A DNA stretch of 64,000 nt, from the NCBI RefSeq assembly GCF_028863665.1, contig NZ_JARBFX010000003.1, positions 530,782-594,781 of the forward strand, in the 5' to 3' direction. Source of the stretch: Aquabacter sediminis. Its GTDB lineage: Bacteria; Pseudomonadota; Alphaproteobacteria; Rhizobiales; Xanthobacteraceae. The notes beneath the pieces were generated by a model. It had not been told where the DNA came from. It saw only the letters and a list, made by a program, of their open reading frames with translations, and searched no databases. The position numbers and the translations under genes are program-made. Shown here piece after piece: positions 17,908-27,346 of the stretch (the first letter of the stretch is position 1; every line of letters begins with the position of its first letter).

Positions 17908-18840
17908 TCAGGCGGCGAGCGCGGTGTCGACGAGCGGATAGCCGGCGGCCTTCACGGCGGCGCGGATCTCGGCGTCGGCGGCATCGCCGAGCGGCTTCAG
18001 GGGCTCGCGGATGTTCACGTTATCGATCAGGCCGCGGGCGCGCAGGGCGTGCTTGAGCGCAACCGTGCCTTCCATGTGCGAGCCGCGGTGATAGACCGCG
18101 CGGGTGAGCGGCAGGAGCTGCTCGTGATACTTGCGGGCGAGCGTATAGTTCTGCGCCTTGCCGGCCGCGAGGAATTCCAGCAGCAGCTCGGGCGCCATGT
18201 TGCCGTAGCCCACCAGCAGGCCGTCCACGTCGAACATGGTCGGCAGCAGCCACTCATCGTGGCAGGACATGATGGCCAGGTTCGGGAAGGCGTTCTTGAG
18301 CGCGGGGATCTCGTTGTACCAGCGCTTCATGTCGCGCACGCCATTCTTGGTGGCGGTGACGCCGGGGATGGCGGCGATCTCAAGCTGGGTGTCGAGGTCG
18401 TAATTGGCCTTGGTGACGGCGGGATACTGGAACAGGATGCATTCCAGGCCGGACTGGGCGATGGCCTTGTAGCGGTCCTGCGGCGCGCCCTTCTGGTAGC
18501 CGAAGCGCAGCCAGCCGTGGTTCGGATAGACCAGCGCGGCGCTGGCGCCGGCTTCGATCTTCTGCTTGGCCTCGATCTCCGCGACCTTGGTGCCCTCGCC
18601 GGTGATGCCGGCCACCACCGGAAGGGGCGTGGCGTCCTTGTAGACGCGGATCAGCTCGAGCTGCTCGTCATGGGTCAGGAACGTGCCCTCGCCCGCATGG
18701 CCAAGGATCACGAGGCTCTTCACGCCGGGGATGGCCGCCAGCCACTTGGCGAGGCGGGCATTGCCCTCGAAGTCCACATCGCCATTGTCCTTGAACAGGG
18801 TGACGGGCGCCGGGTTCAGGCCCTTCCAATCGATCGCCAT
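17908..18840 (-). CDS. Dihydrodipicolinate synthase/N-acetylneuraminate lyase superfamily aldolase
   Basis: A 310-residue TIM-barrel class I aldolase or dehydratase of the DapA/NanA superfamily. The Schiff-base Lys is in TATKNGVRDMKRW (near residue 164) and the catalytic Tyr in ILFQYP (near 137); GHAGEGTFLTHDEQ corresponds to the G-x-x-GE carboxylate-binding loop. It differs from true DapA and resembles the paralogues that act on sugar acids or 2-oxo acids. AAGGA precedes the ATG at 18840. A twin LacI-type operator upstream and a carboxylate-binding receptor downstream suggest catabolism of a sugar acid or similar compound; this is inference. Confidence 0.8.
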   Translation of the reverse strand: MAIDWKGLNPAPVTLFKDNGDVDFEGNARLAKWLAAIPGVKSLVILGHAGEGTFLTHDEQLELIRVYKDATPLPVVAGITGEGTKVAEIEAKQKIEAGASAALVYPNHGWLRFGYQKGAPQDRYKAIAQSGLECILFQYPAVTKANYDLDTQLEIAAIPGVTATKNGVRDMKRWYNEIPALKNAFPNLAIMSCHDEWLLPTMFDVDGLLVGYGNMAPELLLEFLAAGKAQNYTLARKYHEQLLPLTRAVYHRGSHMEGTVALKHALRARGLIDNVNIREPLKPLGDAADAEIRAAVKAAGYPLVDTALAA

Positions 18841-18938
18841 TTCTCTTGTCCTTCCTTGGGTTCTCGTGGGCGCGGCGCCGAATGAAAGAGGCGCCTGCAA
18901 GCGATCCCCCAACGTGATGCCCTCCAGAGAGGATCGTT

Positions 18939-18978
18939 AGCGGGAACGTTCCCAACGTTCGCCTGGAACGTTCCCGCT
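18939..18978. promoter_or_regulatory. Twin LacI-type operator before the DapA-like gene
   Basis: Two copies of the palindrome GGAACGTTCC (18943-18952 and 18965-18974), centred 22 bp apart (about two helical turns), lie within a larger 14-bp inverted repeat AGCGGGAACGTTCC / GGAACGTTCCCGCT; a third AACGTT core lies between them at 18954-18959. A central CG in an AACGTT core is typical of LacI-family operators. The site lies 99-138 bases before the DapA-like start. No LacI-family gene is in the window. Confidence 0.6.
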
Positions 18979-19150
18979 GTCAAGCGCCGTGTGATCGCCT
19001 CCGCCATTTCGGCGGCGCTTTATCTCGGACGCAGGACGCAGCAGAGGCAAGTCGCAAGCACGCGAACGTGCCGAGGCGCCCCACCGCGCATGGCGTGGCA
19101 GGTCAGGAAAGGAAGGGCGTGGCGCGGAACAAGCGCGGGCCGGGACCTCA

Positions 19151-19210
19151 GCGCTCTTCGCGTTGCTACTCTTCGCGGTGCTACTCTTCGCGGTGCTACT
19201 CTTCGCGGTG
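19151..19210. repeat. 15-bp tandem repeat across the ccmH stop codon
   Basis: Three exact copies of CTACTCTTCGCGGTG (19166-19210) and one diverged copy (19151-19165). Read on the minus strand each unit encodes HREE-stop or close to it, so the last codons and stop of ccmH are duplicated downstream in frame. Confidence 0.85.
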
Positions 19211-19669
19211 CTCTTGGGCCAGCAGGCGCGCGACGCGGGCTTCCTCGTCGGGTGTCAGGCGGGCCACTTCCGGCGGAGCGGCGCGCCGGCGCAGGGCCAG
19301 CAGCACAACCACCCCGCCCAGCATCACGGCCAGGATCGGAGCTCCCCAAAGCAGGGCGTTCCGCCAGGACAAGACCGGGCGCATCAGGACGAACTCGCCG
19401 TAGCGGTCCACCATGAAGGAGAGGACCTGTTGGTTCGTGTCGCCGGCCTTGAGCCGCTCGCGCACCAGGAGGCGCAAGTCGCGGGCCAGCGGGGCATCGG
19501 AATCGTCGATGGACTGATTCTGACAGACCATGCAGCGCAATTCCTTGGAGAGTTCCCGCGCCCGCCCTTCCAATGCGGGGTCGGAGAGCACCTCGTCGGG
19601 CTGCACCGCAAAGGCGGGGGCCACATGCAGCGGCAACAGAAGGGCGAAGAGGAGAAGCAGGACGCGCAT
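19196..19669 (-). CDS. ccmH: Cytochrome c maturation protein CcmH (thiol reductant)
   Basis: A 157-residue membrane-anchored periplasmic protein that keeps apocytochrome c Cys residues reduced for haem attachment. A signal sequence covers residues 1-21, the redox motif LRCMVCQNQSI is at about 45-54, and a membrane anchor (about 107-126) precedes a short cytoplasmic tail. It starts 2 bases after the ccmF stop, so translation is probably coupled. The 15-bp repeat unit makes the end of this gene appear several times after its stop. Last gene of the ccmI-E-F-H operon. Confidence 0.95.
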   Translation of the reverse strand: MRVLLLLFALLLPLHVAPAFAVQPDEVLSDPALEGRARELSKELRCMVCQNQSIDDSDAPLARDLRLLVRERLKAGDTNQQVLSFMVDRYGEFVLMRPVLSWRNALLWGAPILAVMLGGVVVLLALRRRAAPPEVARLTPDEEARVARLLAQEHREE

Positions 19670-19671
19670 GG

Positions 19672-21657
19672 CTATTCCGCCGGAACGGTGGCGACGGTCC
19701 GCCGCCGCGCCGTGCGCGGCGCGCCCACCCGCAGGCGGCGATCGGCCAAGGACAGGGCGCCTCCCACCGCCATGACCACCGCGCCGATCCAGATCAGTGT
19801 CACCAGCGGCTTCCAGGAGGCGCGCACCGAGACCACGCCGTCCGTGCTTTCCTCGCCCATGGCCACGTAGAGCTGGCTCAGCCCGAAGGTGCGGATGCCC
19901 GATTCGGTGGTTCCCATCTGGCGCGCCGCGAACTGGCGCTTGCCCGCCTCGATGGTGCCCTGGCTGACGCCGCCCTCTCGGATCTCGAACACCGCGACGC
20001 GGGCGCGATAATTGGGGCCGCTTCGGTTTTCCATGCGCGCAAGCGTGAGGTCTCGCGACCCGATGGTGATGGACTGGCCCACCTTCACCGCACCAATGCT
20101 TTCCAGGCTCCACGTGCTCTCGGAGACGATGCCGAGCAGGCACAGGCCGACGCCGAAATGGGCCACCGCCGTGCCGAAAGTGGACCGGGGAAGCCCGCGC
20201 AGCCGGCGCAGCGCCGTGGAAACCGGCACGCGGCCAAAGCCGGAACGTTCGACGAGGTCGGTGAGGGCGCCCATCATGATGAACACCGCAATTCCGATGG
20301 CCACCGGCGCGAGCACCGGGCCGCGCCCCTCCGCCGCCGCCGTCACCACCGCCGCCACCACGGCCAGCGCCGCCGCCAGCATCAGCCGCTGGCCCACCCC
20401 CAAGAGGTCGCCGCGCTTCCAGGCCAGAAGCGGGCCGAAGGGCATGGCAAAGACGAGGGGCAGCATCAGCCCGCCGAAGGTCAGGTTGAAGAAGGGCGGC
20501 CCCACCGTGATCTTGTCATCCGTGATGGCTTCCAGCGCCAGCGGATAGAGCGTGCCCACGAACACCGAGGCGGTGGCCGCGGTGAGGAAGAGATTGTTGA
20601 GCACCAGCGCTCCCTCGCGGGAGACGGGCGCGAACAGGCCGCCCTGCCGCAACTCGCCGGCGCGGAGCGCGAACAGGCCGAGGCCGCCGCCAATGAAGAC
20701 CGTCAGGATGGCGAGGATGAAGACGCCGCGCGTGGGATCGGTGGCGAAGGCGTGCACCGAGGTCAGCACGCCCGAGCGCACCAGGAAAGTGCCGATGAGG
20801 GAGAGCGAGAAGGCGAGCACCGCCAGCAGGATGGTCCACACCTTCAAGGCGTCGCGCTTTTCCATCACCACGGCGGAATGCAGGAGGGCGGTGGCGGCGA
20901 GCCACGGCATCAGGGAGGCATTCTCCACCGGGTCCCAGAACCACCAGCCGCCCCAGCCCAGTTCGTAATAGGCCCAATAGGAACCCATAGCGATGCCGAG
21001 CGTCAGGAACACCCAGGCCGCGAGCGTCCAGGGCCGCACCCAGCGCGCCCAGGCGGCATCGATCCGCCCCTCAATCAGCGCCGCCATGGCAAAGGAGAAG
21101 GAAATGGAGAGCCCGACATAGCCGAGATAGAGGAGCGGCGGGTGGATGGCGAGGCCGGGATCCTGGAGGATGGGGTTGAGGTCCCGCCCCTCGCCCGGCG
21201 CCGGAACGAGGCGCAGGAAGGGGTTGGAGGTGAGCAGGATGAACAGCAGGAAGGCGGTCGCCACCGAGCCCTGCACCGCTAGCACATTCGCCCGCAACTG
21301 GTCCGGCAGGTTGGCGCCGAACACCGCCACCAGCGCGCCGAAGGTGGCGAGCACGAAGACCCACAGCAGCATGGAGCCCTCGTGGTTCCCCCAGGTGCTG
21401 GTGATCTTGTAGATGGTGGGCATCTGCGAGTGGGAATTCTCCACCACATTGACCACCGAGAAATCGGACGTGAGATAAAGCGCCACCAGTGCCCCGAAGG
21501 CGAAGGTGACGAAGCCGAACAGCACGATCGCCACCGGAGCGGCGACGCCCATGAGCACGCTGTCCCCCTTCGCCGCGCCCCAGGCGGGCACCACGGTCTG
21601 GAACAGGGCCAGAGCCAGCGCCAGGATCAGGGCATATTGGCCAAGCTCGGCGATCAT
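19672..21657 (-). CDS. ccmF: Haem lyase subunit CcmF
   Basis: A 661-residue inner-membrane protein with about 15 membrane segments that, with CcmH and CcmI, ligates haem to apocytochrome c. The haem-handling WWD domain is visible as [19 protein letters not shown] near residues 235-253, and conserved His residues occur around it. Length matches the family. Its ATG overlaps the ccmE stop as ATGA, showing tight operon packing. Confidence 0.97.
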   Translation of the reverse strand: MIAELGQYALILALALALFQTVVPAWGAAKGDSVLMGVAAPVAIVLFGFVTFAFGALVALYLTSDFSVVNVVENSHSQMPTIYKITSTWGNHEGSMLLWVFVLATFGALVAVFGANLPDQLRANVLAVQGSVATAFLLFILLTSNPFLRLVPAPGEGRDLNPILQDPGLAIHPPLLYLGYVGLSISFSFAMAALIEGRIDAAWARWVRPWTLAAWVFLTLGIAMGSYWAYYELGWGGWWFWDPVENASLMPWLAATALLHSAVVMEKRDALKVWTILLAVLAFSLSLIGTFLVRSGVLTSVHAFATDPTRGVFILAILTVFIGGGLGLFALRAGELRQGGLFAPVSREGALVLNNLFLTAATASVFVGTLYPLALEAITDDKITVGPPFFNLTFGGLMLPLVFAMPFGPLLAWKRGDLLGVGQRLMLAAALAVVAAVVTAAAEGRGPVLAPVAIGIAVFIMMGALTDLVERSGFGRVPVSTALRRLRGLPRSTFGTAVAHFGVGLCLLGIVSESTWSLESIGAVKVGQSITIGSRDLTLARMENRSGPNYRARVAVFEIREGGVSQGTIEAGKRQFAARQMGTTESGIRTFGLSQLYVAMGEESTDGVVSVRASWKPLVTLIWIGAVVMAVGGALSLADRRLRVGAPRTARRRTVATVPAE

Positions 21658-22187
21658 TGGGTGAGGCTCCCGGGCGCCGTGGAGGCGGGCTTGGTGGTGG
21701 CGGCAGCGGGCTTGGCCTTGGCCGGGCCGTCGGCAGCGCCGGGCCTGGCCTGCTGAGCCTCTTCCATCCAGTGGCCCTGCTGCTTGAGAGCGTCGGCCAC
21801 CTCGCGCGGCATGTACTTTTCGTCATGCTTGGCGAGCACCGTGTCGGCCTTGAAGGTGCCGTCCGGCTGCACCGCCCCTTCCGCCACCACGCCCTGCCCT
21901 TCCCGGAACAGGTCCGGCAGGATACCGGTATAGGCGATGGTCACGCGGGCATTGCCGTCGGTGACGGCGAAGCGCACGGACGGGCCCTCTTTCACCAGGC
22001 TGCCGGTCTCCACCAGCCCGCCGAGGCGGGTGCGGGTGCCGGGCGCGACCTTGTGTTCCGCCACCTCGGTCGGGGTGCGGAAGAAGACGATGGTGTCGTT
22101 GAGCGCTGTCAGGATCAGGCCTGCGGCAAGACCGAGCACGGCGAGCCCAACCCCGATCAGGACCAGGCGGCGACCTTTTCGCGTCAC
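21654..22187 (-). CDS. ccmE: Haem chaperone CcmE
   Basis: A 177-residue membrane-anchored periplasmic chaperone that carries haem covalently from CcmC to CcmF. An N-terminal membrane segment (about residues 10-30) precedes the beta-barrel; the haem-binding motif is AKHDEKYMP (His near residue 119), followed by an Ala/Lys/Pro/Thr-rich tail. The GTG at 22187 gives the usual TRKGRRL N-terminus and has GAGG just upstream; the open frame continues further up through a short tandem repeat that is unlikely to be translated. Confidence 0.94.
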   Translation of the reverse strand: MTRKGRRLVLIGVGLAVLGLAAGLILTALNDTIVFFRTPTEVAEHKVAPGTRTRLGGLVETGSLVKEGPSVRFAVTDGNARVTIAYTGILPDLFREGQGVVAEGAVQPDGTFKADTVLAKHDEKYMPREVADALKQQGHWMEEAQQARPGAADGPAKAKPAAATTKPASTAPGSLTQ

Positions 22188-22218
22188 GTCCTCACACCCT
22201 CCACCTTGGCCCCGCTTT

Positions 22219-22262
22219 GCCCAAACGTCACTCGCCCAAACGTCACTTGCCCAAACCCATCC
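22219..22262. repeat. 15-bp tandem repeat between ccmI and ccmE
   Basis: GCCCAAACGTCACT(C/T) occurs twice in full (22219-22233, 22234-22248) and once in part (from 22249) in the 88-base gap between the two genes. Confidence 0.75.
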
Positions 22263-22275
22263 GTGCGACGGCGGA

Positions 22276-23448
22276 TCAGCCGCCGACGCCCAATTCCTTC
22301 GCCGTCGCCTCGATCCGGGCGGTGGCCTCGGCATCGCCGCTGAAGGCGGTGCGCGCCTGATCCAGCGCCCCGCGAACCTTGTCCGGTTCGCCCAGCACCT
22401 GGAACGCGCGCGCCAGCCGCAGCCAGCCGTCCAGATCCTTGGGAGACGCCTTCAGCCGCTGCTCCAGGCGATCCACCATGCCCTGAACCATGGCCGAGCG
22501 CTGGTCCGCCGAGAGGCTGGAGGCCGCAGCCACATCTTGGGCGCTGGGACCGGGAATCGCCAGTCCGGGAGACGCCGGAGGCGCGAGGGGCTTCATTTGG
22601 GGCACCGGCGCGCCGGCGCGGGCGAGCGCGGCGCGCACCAGCCCGACCCAGGGCGCCCCCGGAGGCGCCTCTTCCACCAGCTTGGTCCAGATGGCCACCG
22701 CCTCGGCCTTGCGACCATCCTGCTCGGCAGCCAAACCAAGGAAATAGCGGGCCTTCGGCATGTCGGGCTCAAGCGCCAGCGCCGCCTTGAAGGCCCGCGC
22801 GGCGTCCTCGTTCACGATGCCGTCGCCCCGCAGCACCAGCGTCTCGCCCAGCGCCGCCTGCCGCTCGGCGGTGGAGCCGAGGATGCGGATGGCCTGGGCA
22901 TAGGCGCGCACCGCATCGTCGAGCCGGCCCATGCGCACATAGACGGGGGCGAGCAGTTCGTAGCCCTGGCCGTCGGTGGGATTGGCGGCCAGATGCTCCT
23001 CCACCTTGCGCACCAAGATGGCCACGTCGGTGCGATCCGCGGGCGCCGCGAGCCGCTCGGCCAAAGGCGCGCCGGGAAGGGCGGGCGATCCCAGATGCCA
23101 GTAAAGCGCGGCGCCCATGACCGGCACCGCCACCAGGGCCAGTGCCGCCACCATGCGTCGGCGGCCGGTGCCCGAGCGCGCCGGAGCGGGGGCGCCGTCC
23201 AGCCCCGCCTGGTCGGCGGCCGCCAGCATGCGACGGGAGACCTCCACCCGCGCCGCCTGCGCCTGCTCCGGCGAGAGGAGGCCGGCGGCCAGATCCCGGT
23301 CCAGCTCGGCCAATTGGTCGCGATAGACGGCAAGGTCCGCCTCCCGCGCCTCGCGGGGAGCACGTCGACGGCTGAGCGGCCACAGCACGGCCATGACCGC
23401 CACCGCGGTCATCAGGGCCAGCGCCGCGAAAAGCGGGGCGGAGATCAT
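22276..23448 (-). CDS. ccmI: Cytochrome c biogenesis protein CcmI (TPR type)
   Basis: A 390-residue membrane protein that presents apocytochrome c to the haem lyase. Two N-terminal membrane segments (about residues 5-25 and 93-112) flank a cytoplasmic loop with [21 protein letters not shown], the conserved CcmI leucine-zipper-like region. TPR repeats fill the periplasmic part from about 140 to 250 and again near the C-terminus. First gene of ccmI-E-F-H. The ATG at 23448 matches the family start ([16 protein letters not shown]); the ribosome-binding site is weak. Confidence 0.92.
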   Translation of the reverse strand: MISAPLFAALALMTAVAVMAVLWPLSRRRAPREAREADLAVYRDQLAELDRDLAAGLLSPEQAQAARVEVSRRMLAAADQAGLDGAPAPARSGTGRRRMVAALALVAVPVMGAALYWHLGSPALPGAPLAERLAAPADRTDVAILVRKVEEHLAANPTDGQGYELLAPVYVRMGRLDDAVRAYAQAIRILGSTAERQAALGETLVLRGDGIVNEDAARAFKAALALEPDMPKARYFLGLAAEQDGRKAEAVAIWTKLVEEAPPGAPWVGLVRAALARAGAPVPQMKPLAPPASPGLAIPGPSAQDVAAASSLSADQRSAMVQGMVDRLEQRLKASPKDLDGWLRLARAFQVLGEPDKVRGALDQARTAFSGDAEATARIEATAKELGVGG

Positions 23449-23630
23449 GTTTATGCCGTTACCGGAGGATGCGGGCAAAGCAAAGGCTGCTTTCCGTCGC
23501 GGGGGGCGGTGGGAGGGCGTCGTTCAGGAAAGCGTGATCGTCCTGGCCCCCGCGACCATCGTTCGGGTTGCACCGGCGGCGCGTTCGCGCTTTTTGGTCG
23601 ACCGTACAAGGATCAGAAGGAAGACGGCCC

Positions 23631-24008
23631 ATGGCCCTGTTCGACAAGCTCAGCGGCGGGCTGGGCGGCCTCCTCAATTCCGGCCTTGCGGGCGCGATGA
23701 TGTCCGGCCTGCCGGCCAAGCTCCAGGCGGCGCTGGCCGCCAGCCCCTATGGCGACCTCGACGGACTGCTGGAGCGCTTCCGCGAGGCGGGCTTTGGCGA
23801 GGAGGTGGCCTCCTGGCTGTCGCAGGGCGAGAATCGTCCTCTCACCCGCGAGCAGATCATGGAGGCGGTGGACCCCATGACCATGGGGGACCTGGCCGCC
23901 GCCATCGGCGTGCCCGCGCCCATGCTGCCGGGACTGATGGCGCAATATTTGCCCGTGGTGGTCGACAAATTGAGCCCCCACGGCACGCTGGAAATGCCCA
24001 AGCTCTGA
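23631..24008 (+). CDS. YidB-family protein (DUF937)
   Basis: A 125-residue protein of the YidB/DUF937 family: MALFDKLSGGLGGLL at the start, GYGEEV-like GFGEEVASWLSQGENRPLT near residues 58-76, and a helical C-terminus. No enzyme function is known for the family. AAGGAAG precedes the ATG. It is divergent from ccmI and 93 bases upstream of an SDR gene on the same strand. Confidence 0.82.
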   Translation: MALFDKLSGGLGGLLNSGLAGAMMSGLPAKLQAALAASPYGDLDGLLERFREAGFGEEVASWLSQGENRPLTREQIMEAVDPMTMGDLAAAIGVPAPMLPGLMAQYLPVVVDKLSPHGTLEMPKL

Positions 24009-24101
24009 TCTGCCGGCCGCCTTGACGAAAGGCGCGAATTGGCGCCCAAGACCTGCCGAAGGGCGGCACGTTCCGCCGCCCGCACAGGCAGGGAGGCACC
24101 C

Positions 24102-24806
24102 TTGGGCGATCAGAAGGTGGCGGTGGTGACGGCCGGCGGCTCCGGCATGGGGGCTGCGGCGGCAAAGCGGCTGGCGGCGGACGGCTTCAAGGTGGCCATC
24201 CTCTCCTCCTCCGGCAAGGGCGAGGCGCTCGCCGCCGAGCTGGGCGGCGTGGGCGTCACCGGCTCCAACCAGTCCAATGACGACCTCAAGCGCCTGGTGG
24301 ACCTGACCGTCTCCAGCTTCGGCCGCATCGACGTGCTGGTGAACAGCGCCGGCCACGGTCCCCGCGCCGCCATTCTCGACATCACCGACGAGGACTGGCA
24401 CCGGGGCATGGACACCTATCTCCTCAACGTCATCCGCCCGACCCGGCTGGTGACGCCGATCATGCAGGCGCAGAAGGCGGGCGCCATCATCAACATCTCC
24501 ACCGCCTGGGCCTTCGAGCCGAGCCCCATGTTCCCCACCTCGGCGGTGTTCCGGGCGGGGCTCGCCTCCTTCACCAAGCTGTTCGCGGACACCTATGCGC
24601 CCGACAATGTGCGTATGAACAATGTGCTGCCCGGCTGGATCGACAGCCTGCCCCAGCAGGACGCCCGCCGCGACGCCGTGCCCATGGGCCGCTACGGCAC
24701 CTCGGCCGAGATCGCCGCCACCATCGCCTTCCTTGCCTCGGAGGGCGCGGGCTACATTACGGGGCAGAACATCAAGGTGGATGGCGGGCTCATGCGCTCC
24801 GTCTAG
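24102..24806 (+). CDS. SDR-family protein with altered catalytic motif
   Basis: A 234-residue short-chain dehydrogenase/reductase fold. The nucleotide-binding TAGGSGMG (10-17), NSAG (81-84) and the ISTA serine (133) are present, as is the PGW loop (178-180). The expected YxxxK catalytic pair is not: the aligned stretch is S147-AVF-R151. The protein may therefore bind a dinucleotide without normal oxidoreductase activity or use another mechanism. The TTG at 24102 is chosen because GGGAGG is 6 bases upstream and the frame before it has no family match. It may be co-transcribed with yidB. Confidence 0.82.
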   Translation: MGDQKVAVVTAGGSGMGAAAAKRLAADGFKVAILSSSGKGEALAAELGGVGVTGSNQSNDDLKRLVDLTVSSFGRIDVLVNSAGHGPRAAILDITDEDWHRGMDTYLLNVIRPTRLVTPIMQAQKAGAIINISTAWAFEPSPMFPTSAVFRAGLASFTKLFADTYAPDNVRMNNVLPGWIDSLPQQDARRDAVPMGRYGTSAEIAATIAFLASEGAGYITGQNIKVDGGLMRSV

Positions 24807-24818
24807 AGCCCGGCCCCC

Positions 24819-25175
24819 TCAGCGCCCCTCATATTCCGCCCAGGAGAGGGGCGTCTCGAACACCCGCACGGTGGCGAGCGGCGGCAGGAGCGGCTTGGCG
24901 CGGTCCCAGATCCAGATGGCGATGTTCTCGGCGGTGGGGTTTTCCAGCCCCTCCACCTCGTTGAGGCAATAATGGTCGAGCCGCTTCAGCAGCGGGTCGA
25001 ACACCGCCTCCACGTCGAAGAAATCCACCACGAACCCCGTATGGGCATCCACCTCGCCCTCCAGCACCAGTTCCACCCGGTAGGAATGGCCGTGCATGCG
25101 GAAGCAGCGGTGGGTCTGGGGCACGTTCGGCAGGCGGTGGGCCGCCTCGAAGGTGAAGGCCTGGGTGATCTTCAT
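24819..25175 (-). CDS. queD: 6-carboxy-5,6,7,8-tetrahydropterin synthase
   Basis: A 118-residue QueD enzyme, second step of 7-deazaguanine (queuosine) synthesis, converting 7,8-dihydroneopterin triphosphate. The zinc ligands are His in FEAAHRLP and the HGHSY pair; the FRMHGHSY motif is at about residues 25-32. The catalytic Cys (HRCFRMHG) and the Glu of the C-terminal ETPLSWAEY are visible. Its ATG overlaps the queE stop (ATGA), giving a queE-queD unit. Confidence 0.94.
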   Translation of the reverse strand: MKITQAFTFEAAHRLPNVPQTHRCFRMHGHSYRVELVLEGEVDAHTGFVVDFFDVEAVFDPLLKRLDHYCLNEVEGLENPTAENIAIWIWDRAKPLLPPLATVRVFETPLSWAEYEGR

Positions 25176-25804
25176 GGGATGCCGACCATCTTGTGAGTCT
25201 GGACGGAGAGGCGCCAGTGCGGGTGGTCGAGGCAATAGGCCACCGCCGCGGCGGTGTTCTCGGCGCGCGCCGGGCCGTCCATGGGTTGCAGGAAGAAATG
25301 GGTGAAGGCGAGGCCCGCCATATCAGCCGGGTCGAGCCCCGCCTGCGGATAGACCAGCTTCAATTCCTGGCCGGCGGTGAGATTGAGCGCCGCGCCCGCC
25401 TTGGGGCTGACGCAGATCCAGTCGATGCCGGCGGGCGGCAGCAAGGTGCCGTTGGTCTCGATGGCGATCTCGAAGCCTTCCGCGTGGGCGGCTTCAACGA
25501 GCGCGTCATCCAGCTGCAGCAGCGGCTCGCCACCGGTGAAGACCACCAGCCGCCGTGCCCGCTCCGGCCCCCAGACGCGGGCGAGCGCCGCCGCCAGGAC
25601 GGCCGCGTCCGCAAAGCGCCCGCCGCCTTCGCCATCCAGGCCGACAAAATCCGTGTCGCAGAAGCGGCACACGGCCTCAGCGCGATCCTCTTCGCGCCCC
25701 GACCACAGGTTGCAGCCGGCGAAACGGCAGAACACCGCCGCCCGACCCGCCTGGGCGCCCTCGCCCTGGAGGGTCTTGAACATTTCCTTCACCGCATAGG
25801 ACAT
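25172..25804 (-). CDS. queE: 7-carboxy-7-deazaguanine synthase (radical SAM)
   Basis: A 210-residue radical-SAM enzyme for the third step of 7-deazaguanine synthesis. The cluster-binding Cys residues are in the long variant form CNLWSG...CRFCDTDF (first Cys near 31, CxxC near 46-49), as in other proteobacterial QueE. FTGGEPLLQLD and IETNGT are the SAM-site motifs. The ATG at 25804 gives the family start MSYAVKEMFKTLQGEG, although no clear ribosome-binding site precedes it. Overlaps queD by four bases. Confidence 0.94.
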   Translation of the reverse strand: MSYAVKEMFKTLQGEGAQAGRAAVFCRFAGCNLWSGREEDRAEAVCRFCDTDFVGLDGEGGGRFADAAVLAAALARVWGPERARRLVVFTGGEPLLQLDDALVEAAHAEGFEIAIETNGTLLPPAGIDWICVSPKAGAALNLTAGQELKLVYPQAGLDPADMAGLAFTHFFLQPMDGPARAENTAAAVAYCLDHPHWRLSVQTHKMVGIP

Positions 25805-26036
25805 GGGCCAAGCCCATATCGCCGCAGGGGCGCGGAGGGAAGCCTCTGAATGGTCGGCCATGCCGCCTCGCAAGCCCCGTTTGCGAAAGCGCAGATCGCA
25901 ATCCCGGTTATGAGCCCCTAACTGTGCATCAACGCCCTCGACACGCCGTGCCCGCCCCCAAAGCGGGAACCGGCGGGCGAGGGCTCCCCTTCCCCCTCCG
26001 ACGGCTCAGGCCGATCGGAGACGCAGGAGACGCACC

Positions 26037-26984
26037 ATGCAGCTCACCGGCATTCACCACCTCACCGCCATCACGGCGGATGCGGCCTATAACCACCATT
26101 TCTACACCGACACGCTGGGCCTGCGCCTCGTCAAGAAGACGGTGAACCAGGACGACACCTCCGCCTACCACCTGTTCTATGCGGACGGCGAAGCCAATCC
26201 CGGCACCGACATCACCTTCTTCGACTGGCCGGCGGCGCCCGAGCGGCGCGGCACCCATGCCATCGTGCGCACCGGCCTTCGGGTGCGCGATGAGGCGGCG
26301 CTGGAGTTCTGGGCCGGACGGCTGAAGGAGAAGGGCCTCGCCACCTCCGGCCTCATCAGCCGCGACGGGCGCACCGTGCTGGATTTCGAGGACAAGGAAG
26401 GCCAGCGCCTGACCTTGCTCGCCGATGGCGGCACCGGCCCCGGCGTGCCGTGGGAGAAGAGCCCCGTGCCCGCCGATCACCAGATCCGCGGCCTTGGCCC
26501 CATCACCCTCTCGGTGCCAGACCTTGCCCCCACCGATGCGGTGCTGACCCATGTGATGAACATGCGCCAGGCCCGCATCTACCAGGCCGAGGGCGCGGAC
26601 GTGGCCGTCTATGAGATGGGCGAAGGGGGCCCGGCCGCCGAGCTTCACGTGCGCATCGAACCCAAGCTCCGCCCCGCCGGCCAGGGCGCGGGCGGCGTGC
26701 ACCATGTGGCCTTCCGGGTGCCGGATTTTGCGCAATACGACGCCTGGGCCGAGCGCCTCGCTTCCCTGCGCGTGCCCTCCTCCGGCCCCGTGGACCGCTT
26801 CTATTTCCGCAGCCTCTATTTCCGCGAGCCCAACGGCATCCTCTTCGAACTCGCCACCGACGGCCCCGGCTTTGCCACCGACGAGCCGCTGGAGACCCTG
26901 GGCGAAAAGCTGTCCTTGCCGCCCTTCCTGGAGGGGCGCCGGGCGCGGATCGAGGCGGGGTTGAAGCCGTTGGTTACGGTGTGA
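26037..26984 (+). CDS. VOC-family ring-cleaving dioxygenase (MhqO type)
   Basis: A 315-residue protein with two vicinal-oxygen-chelate modules (about 4-130 and 155-290). Putative metal ligands are His in [10 protein letters not shown] (module 1), His in GVHHVAFRV (module 2) and the Glu of [14 protein letters not shown]. Such proteins are annotated as extradiol or hydroquinone-type dioxygenases (MhqO/MhqA) and often protect against quinones. It is monocistronic, with a weak hairpin after the stop at 26997-27018. The substrate cannot be read from the sequence. Confidence 0.85.
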   Translation: MQLTGIHHLTAITADAAYNHHFYTDTLGLRLVKKTVNQDDTSAYHLFYADGEANPGTDITFFDWPAAPERRGTHAIVRTGLRVRDEAALEFWAGRLKEKGLATSGLISRDGRTVLDFEDKEGQRLTLLADGGTGPGVPWEKSPVPADHQIRGLGPITLSVPDLAPTDAVLTHVMNMRQARIYQAEGADVAVYEMGEGGPAAELHVRIEPKLRPAGQGAGGVHHVAFRVPDFAQYDAWAERLASLRVPSSGPVDRFYFRSLYFREPNGILFELATDGPGFATDEPLETLGEKLSLPPFLEGRRARIEAGLKPLVTV

Positions 26985-27018
26985 GGATGGGGAGCGGGCG
27001 GCTCTAGGAGGGGCCGCC

Positions 27019-27346
27019 TGCGGTGGGGTCGCGACAGAAGCGGTTATTCTTGGAAGCGTTCATGCAGGTCTGCTCCGGACCCCGTTGCGGTCGTTCAGCT
27101 TGCCTTGCCCGCAGCCTGAAAACGGTCGAAAGGCATCCGAATAACGCCTTGAACGGGGCCGGTGAAGGACGGTCTGTTATCGGACGACGTAAAGGTCTAG
27201 CGGCCGTTCCAGTGTCAGCCGAACTGCATCGCATGGTTAGCCGTCGCCGCAGCCCATCTGCCTTCAGCGACCCTGTTAAACAGCCGTAACGAGGGATGCC
27301 GAACACACTGAGATTGGTCGTGTAGGCGACGGAAGTCGAGCCGAGA
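27019..27346. other. Intergenic stretch without recognisable gene
   Basis: About 330 bases of visibly lower GC than the flanks. Short open frames exist on both strands but show no family pattern, no ribosome-binding site and no codon bias of the host. It marks the left side of the accessory patch. Confidence 0.5.

Noticed and set aside
25803..25817. Inverted repeat at the queE start (ATGGGC/GCCCAT) as a preQ1 riboswitch part
   Set aside because: Too short, overlaps the coding start, and no preQ1 aptamer pattern is present.
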